NCBI GenBank assembly: GCA_029863735.1
Contig: JAOTUT010000039.1
Coordinates: 1 to 9,534, forward strand
Direction of reading: 5' to 3'
DNA length: 9,534 bases
Origin: Ignavibacteria bacterium
Lineage (GTDB): Bacteria; Bacteroidota; Ignavibacteria; Ignavibacteriales; Ignavibacteriaceae
The notes beneath the pieces are model-generated. The model had not been told where the DNA came from. It was given only the letters and a program-made list of their open reading frames with translations, and ran no database searches. Positions within the stretch are counted from its first letter, which is position 1. Each line of letters begins with the position of its first letter. Positions 7,701 to 9,534 of this stretch are shown one piece after another. The position numbers were made by a program, and so were the translations under genes.

Positions 7701-7804
7701 ACAGAAATCACGAACTTGGTTATTACGTGCTTGAAGAATTAAACATAAGACCGAATGTTACATATATCGCAAAACTCAAGAACACCGACTCGGAGAATGC
7801 TTAG
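4736..7804 (+). CDS. actB: Alternative complex III subunit ActB, fused molybdopterin-oxidoreductase-like and iron-sulfur protein
   Basis: Extracytoplasmic electron-transfer subunit of ACIII, carrying electrons from quinol at ActC to the haems of ActA. Numbered from ATG 4736 it has 1022 aa, typical of fused Act[16 protein letters not shown] (14-28) is the usual start of TAT-variant-translocated proteins. The Tat-like motif [12 protein letters not shown] is at 53-64, far from the N-terminus, with a possible lipid-modified Cys72 (poor lipobox GTAC). Residues about 95-735 resemble the large subunit of molybdopterin oxidoreductases ([15 protein letters not shown] at 119-133). They keep C103, C106, C110 and C138, an iron-sulfur pattern often lost in ActB. 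From about 784 follows the ferredoxin-like part with 15 cysteines: 793/796/799/803, 848/851/856/860, 880/886/890 and 935/938/965/969. These suit three [4Fe-4S] and one [3Fe-4S] cluster. The stop overlaps actC by 1 nt. Confidence 0.95.
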   Translation: MAEDISGLKNTDPNYWQSFEELYNDPEFIKAHQDEFIEGVSEDFDSSGMSSISRRKFLALLGASAALAGTACSDYRDKGEIIPYNKKPEEVTLGKANYYASTCTACANACGILVKTREGRPIKIDGNPDHPISKGKICAQGQASILGLYDPDRLKNPRKKLDRRFVDYNWKSANDEIMFDLMNSGNKEIAIITRKIVSPTTKKVLDEFAAKYPSTKIYSYEVFNNSVKNSAWKKCYEAGEFPAIKWNEAKIILSFDGDFLGESNNKIENARLFSDGKDVFNKNFNRLYVVEGNLTITGMNADYRLRFRPDQQLNLVLGLIDALNKKGAGIPISSGGITLESLASQYKLNLDTLNLLVSDLLKNRGKSIVYAGDHLPEDVHIAVNLLNNALGNEALYNFETGPSIVQPLSSMAELKDLTARMHSGEVAVAINLNSNPVYDFPSDLRYADALIKVDTVVSFIEIESETSNFSNYILPINNQLESWGDAKTRKGIYSLQQPVIAPLYDTRQSEAILLTWISGDSSAYNESIYHKYLMSNWEKNIYPQTGINLEFKRFWYGALHDGAVTISEKTSGFGSISISVGQQIKPLKETDTFSLFIKESYAVRDGRFANNGWLQELPHPVSKIVWDNYAAISPKSANQLGLKSNDLIEISTGQNKLTIPVFVQPGASDDSITIETGYGRKYGGTVGTGVGFNANSLLMTYSSLTPWLYSGIMIRALDGSHKLVTAQTVYAFNEGVTADLPAKRGIIKEGTVEEYLKNPGFLHKEEKHELKSVNPFYDYTGVKWGMSVDMNRCLGCGECVVACNVENNIPVVGKDQVDNGREMHWIRIDRYYSGTPEEPSVSNQVMVCQHCDHAPCENVCPVVATTHSPDGLNQMVYNRCVGTRYCSNNCPYKVRRFNYFNFRDHFKNGFQESPVFALLMNPEVTIRSRGVMEKCTFCVQRISEARAESTKDKRELKGSDVKTACQEACTTNAIHFGDIKNEDEEFYKYRNHELGYYVLEELNIRPNVTYIAKLKNTDSENA
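7792..7795 (+). promoter_or_regulatory. Ribosome binding site for actC
   Basis: GGAG within the last codons of actB, 8 nt before the GTG at 7804, supports the GTG start and the 1-nt overlap (TAGTG) of the two genes. Confidence 0.6.
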
Positions 7805-9180
7805 TGAGCACAGATTATTCAGTTGAAGCCCCCGTAATTGCTGGTCGTTTGTCGCTTGCAGAGATTGAAGAACTTATAGCAAAACCGCTGGATACGAAGC
7901 CGGATAAGAAATTTTTTCTTGCTCTTACAATTTCCGGATCTTTGTTGCTCCTTGGGGCAGTTTGTTTGTTAGTGTCATTTTATTTTGGTGTTGGTATGTG
8001 GGGCAACAACCAACCGGTCAGTTGGGCTTTTCCAATTGTTAACTTTGTATTTTGGGTTGGTATCGGACACGCAGGAACTCTTATCTCTGCAATTCTTTTT
8101 CTTTTAAGACAAAGATGGAGAACAGGTATTGCACGTTTTGCAGAAGCGATGACAATATTTGCGGTTATGTGTGCCGGTATTTTCCCGATAATTCACACCG
8201 GGCGTCCGTGGCTTGCAGGATATTTAATGCCTTATCCAAACCAGCATGGATTATGGGTTAACTTTACGTCTCCTTTGGTATGGGACGTATTTGCAGTATC
8301 AGTTTATTTTACTGTTTCTCTAGTTTTCTGGTACACCGGTTTGATTCCGGATTTTGCTACTTTGCGAGACAGAACTACTTCAAAAATTAAAAAGTCCATC
8401 TATTCGATTTTCAGTTTGGGATGGAGACACTCTTCACGTCATTGGATTCATTATGAGAAAGCTTATGTAATTCTTGCAGGTTTTGCAACTCCTCTTGTGC
8501 TTTCAGTTCATACAATAGTAAGTTTTGATTTTGCTGTTTCGATTATGCCCGGATGGCACACTACAATTTTCCCACCATATTTTGTCGCTGGTGCAATCTT
8601 TTCTGGTTTTGCAATGGTTGTAACTGTGTTGGTTTTTGTTCGAAAGATTTTTGATTTGCAGAATATCATTACAGTTAATCATCTTGAGAAGATGAATAAA
8701 GTGATTATTGCAACAAGTATGATGGTTGGGTATTCTTACGGAATGGAATTTTTTATTGCCTGGTACAGTGGTGTTCAGTTTGAACAATTTGTATTCATCA
8801 ACAGGGCGTTTGGTCCTTATGCCTGGGCTTACTGGATTATGGTAAGCTGTAACGTTTTCATCCCTCAATTATTCTGGTTCAAAAAAATTAGAAGATCAAT
8901 TCCTGCTATGATGGTGATTGTTATTTTGGTTAATGTTGGAATGTGGTTCGAAAGATTCGTAATTGTAGTTACATCATTGCATCGTGACTTCCTGCCATCA
9001 AGCTGGGGAATGTATACTCCAACTCTTTATGATGCAGGAATTTTAATTGGAAGTTTTGGATTATTTTTTACACTTGTAATTTTATTTACTAAAGCATTGC
9101 CTGTAGTATCTATATCAGAAGTAAAAGCGGTTGCAGATGGTGCCCAGCCATCCCACCACCGTGGAGAGCATCATGACTGA
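7804..9180 (+). CDS. actC: Alternative complex III subunit ActC, NrfD/PsrC-like integral membrane subunit
   Basis: Membrane subunit of ACIII; in this family it provides the menaquinol-oxidising site on the periplasmic side, next to the ActB iron-sulfur clusters. The 458-aa chain has a polar N-terminal arm (1-36) and about ten hydrophobic helices, as expected for NrfD/PsrC proteins. Recognisable stretches are [20 protein letters not shown] near helix 2, [10 protein letters not shown] after helix 3, [12 protein letters not shown] in helix 4, and the late [10 protein letters not shown] loop before the last helix. The GTG start is supported by GGAG at 7792-7795 and by overlap with the actB stop. 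The C-terminus carries a histidine-rich tail ([10 protein letters not shown]). The last 8 nt overlap the actD start. The assignment is very secure from family features and gene order. Confidence 0.95.
   Translation: MSTDYSVEAPVIAGRLSLAEIEELIAKPLDTKPDKKFFLALTISGSLLLLGAVCLLVSFYFGVGMWGNNQPVSWAFPIVNFVFWVGIGHAGTLISAILFLLRQRWRTGIARFAEAMTIFAVMCAGIFPIIHTGRPWLAGYLMPYPNQHGLWVNFTSPLVWDVFAVSVYFTVSLVFWYTGLIPDFATLRDRTTSKIKKSIYSIFSLGWRHSSRHWIHYEKAYVILAGFATPLVLSVHTIVSFDFAVSIMPGWHTTIFPPYFVAGAIFSGFAMVVTVLVFVRKIFDLQNIITVNHLEKMNKVIIATSMMVGYSYGMEFFIAWYSGVQFEQFVFINRAFGPYAWAYWIMVSCNVFIPQLFWFKKIRRSIPAMMVIVILVNVGMWFERFVIVVTSLHRDFLPSSWGMYTPTLYDAGILIGSFGLFFTLVILFTKALPVVSISEVKAVADGAQPSHHRGEHHD
9163..9166 (+). promoter_or_regulatory. 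Ribosome binding site for actD
   Basis: GGAG, 6 nt before the ATG at 9173 and inside the codons for the histidine-rich end of actC. It supports the overlapping start of actD. Confidence 0.6.
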
Positions 9181-9534
9181 TAAAAAGATTTTTGGCGTAA
9201 CTGCACTCTTCAATGATCCGAATGCAATAATTGCTGCTGCAAGAAAAGTTGCTTCAGCTGGTTTTTCAAAGTGGGATGTTAATTCACCGTATCCCATCCA
9301 CGGAATTGAAAAAGCGATGAAGATGAAGCCTTCAAAGCTTGGAATAGTTACTTTAATATTTGGTCTGTCAGGAACGGTACTTGCGCTTGCTCTGATGTGG
9401 TGGACAATGTCAATTGACTATCCTATGGTAATTGGAGGTAAACCTTATTTCTCATTACCTGCGTTTATTCCTGTTACGTTTGAAGTTACCGTGATTATGG
9501 CAACTGTATCCACAGTGGTAGCTATGTTTGCTTT
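9173..9534 (+). CDS. actD: Alternative complex III subunit ActD (DUF3341), N-terminal part, cut by window end
   Basis: The frame is open from ATG 9173 to the window edge (120 complete codons plus 2 nt). ActD is a small membrane subunit of ACIII without redox cofactors, whose exact role is structural or unclear. The N-terminal soluble part, about 1-55, has the DUF3341 pattern: [19 protein letters not shown], then [20 protein letters not shown]. One membrane helix follows at about 57-80 ([16 protein letters not shown]), a short loop with FSLPAFIP, and a second helix beginning near 100. The usual ActD has about 170-200 aa, so roughly the last third is missing only because the window stops. It overlaps actC by 8 nt (ATGACTGA). 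The expected next genes are actE and actF, then cytochrome oxidase genes. Confidence 0.93.
   Translation, partial: MTDKKIFGVTALFNDPNAIIAAARKVASAGFSKWDVNSPYPIHGIEKAMKMKPSKLGIVTLIFGLSGTVLALALMWWTMSIDYPMVIGGKPYFSLPAFIPVTFEVTVIMATVSTVVAMFA

Noticed and set aside
4736..7804. ActB as a catalytic molybdenum oxidoreductase (polysulfide or nitrate reductase type) rather than ACIII
   Set aside because: The fusion with an iron-sulfur part, the upstream pentahaem actA, and downstream actC and actD match ACIII gene order; the retained cysteines alone do not change the call.
8052..8261. 69-codon plus-strand ORF in another frame within actC
   Set aside because: Cys/Arg-rich translation without domain pattern, fully contained in actC.
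8503..8868. 121-codon minus-strand ORF inside actC
   Set aside because: It lies wholly opposite a secure membrane-protein gene, has no recognisable domain and no SD-supported start; it is a shadow of the coding frame.

Overview
The window is AT-rich and carries a compact, entirely plus-strand stretch of bacterial chromosome. Gene content points to the Bacteroidota/Ignavibacteriota/Chlorobiota side of the tree. The markers are a fused ActB-type alternative complex III (ACIII), a YbbR-like protein, a tail-extended CtpA-type protease, two TTG starts and several genes with poor Shine-Dalgarno (SD) sites. Ignavibacteriota-like is my best guess from gene style, not from a marker gene. No mobile element, CRISPR array, rRNA or tRNA was seen.

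Left part (1-3735), housekeeping and envelope genes. It starts with the 3' end of a YbbR-like protein (1-287). A 92-nt gap follows, then thymidylate kinase tmk (380-997), an exported S41/CtpA-type protease (1006-2649, TTG start with a strong SD inside the end of tmk), a TauE/SafE-family permease (2646-3452, TTG start overlapping the protease stop) and a small zinc-ribbon membrane protein (3469-3735). From tmk on, gaps are 16 nt or less, so these four genes are probably co-transcribed.

Middle (3736-3994), the longest gap (259 nt). It is AT-rich, has no credible ORF and contains one small perfect hairpin. It separates the two gene groups and should hold the promoter of the respiratory operon, although I cannot point to a convincing -35/-10 pair.

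Right part (3995-9534), an ACIII operon: actA (pentaheme cytochrome c), a 54-codon small ORF that is easily missed, actB (fused molybdopterin-oxidoreductase-like plus iron-sulfur protein), actC (NrfD-like quinol-binding membrane subunit) and the start of actD (cut off by the window end). In known systems ACIII oxidises menaquinol at ActC, passes electrons through the ActB clusters to the ActA haems, and then to a cytochrome c or directly to a haem-copper oxidase. actE, actF and cytochrome oxidase genes would be expected just downstream of the window. Consecutive genes from the small ORF to actD overlap by 1-8 nt, which suggests translational coupling.

The most interesting points are the undescribed small ORF at 4579-4743, whose N-terminus resembles the displaced Tat-like signal of ActB, and the intact CxxCxxxC...C iron-sulfur signature in the ActB N-terminal domain, a domain usually described as cofactor-free.
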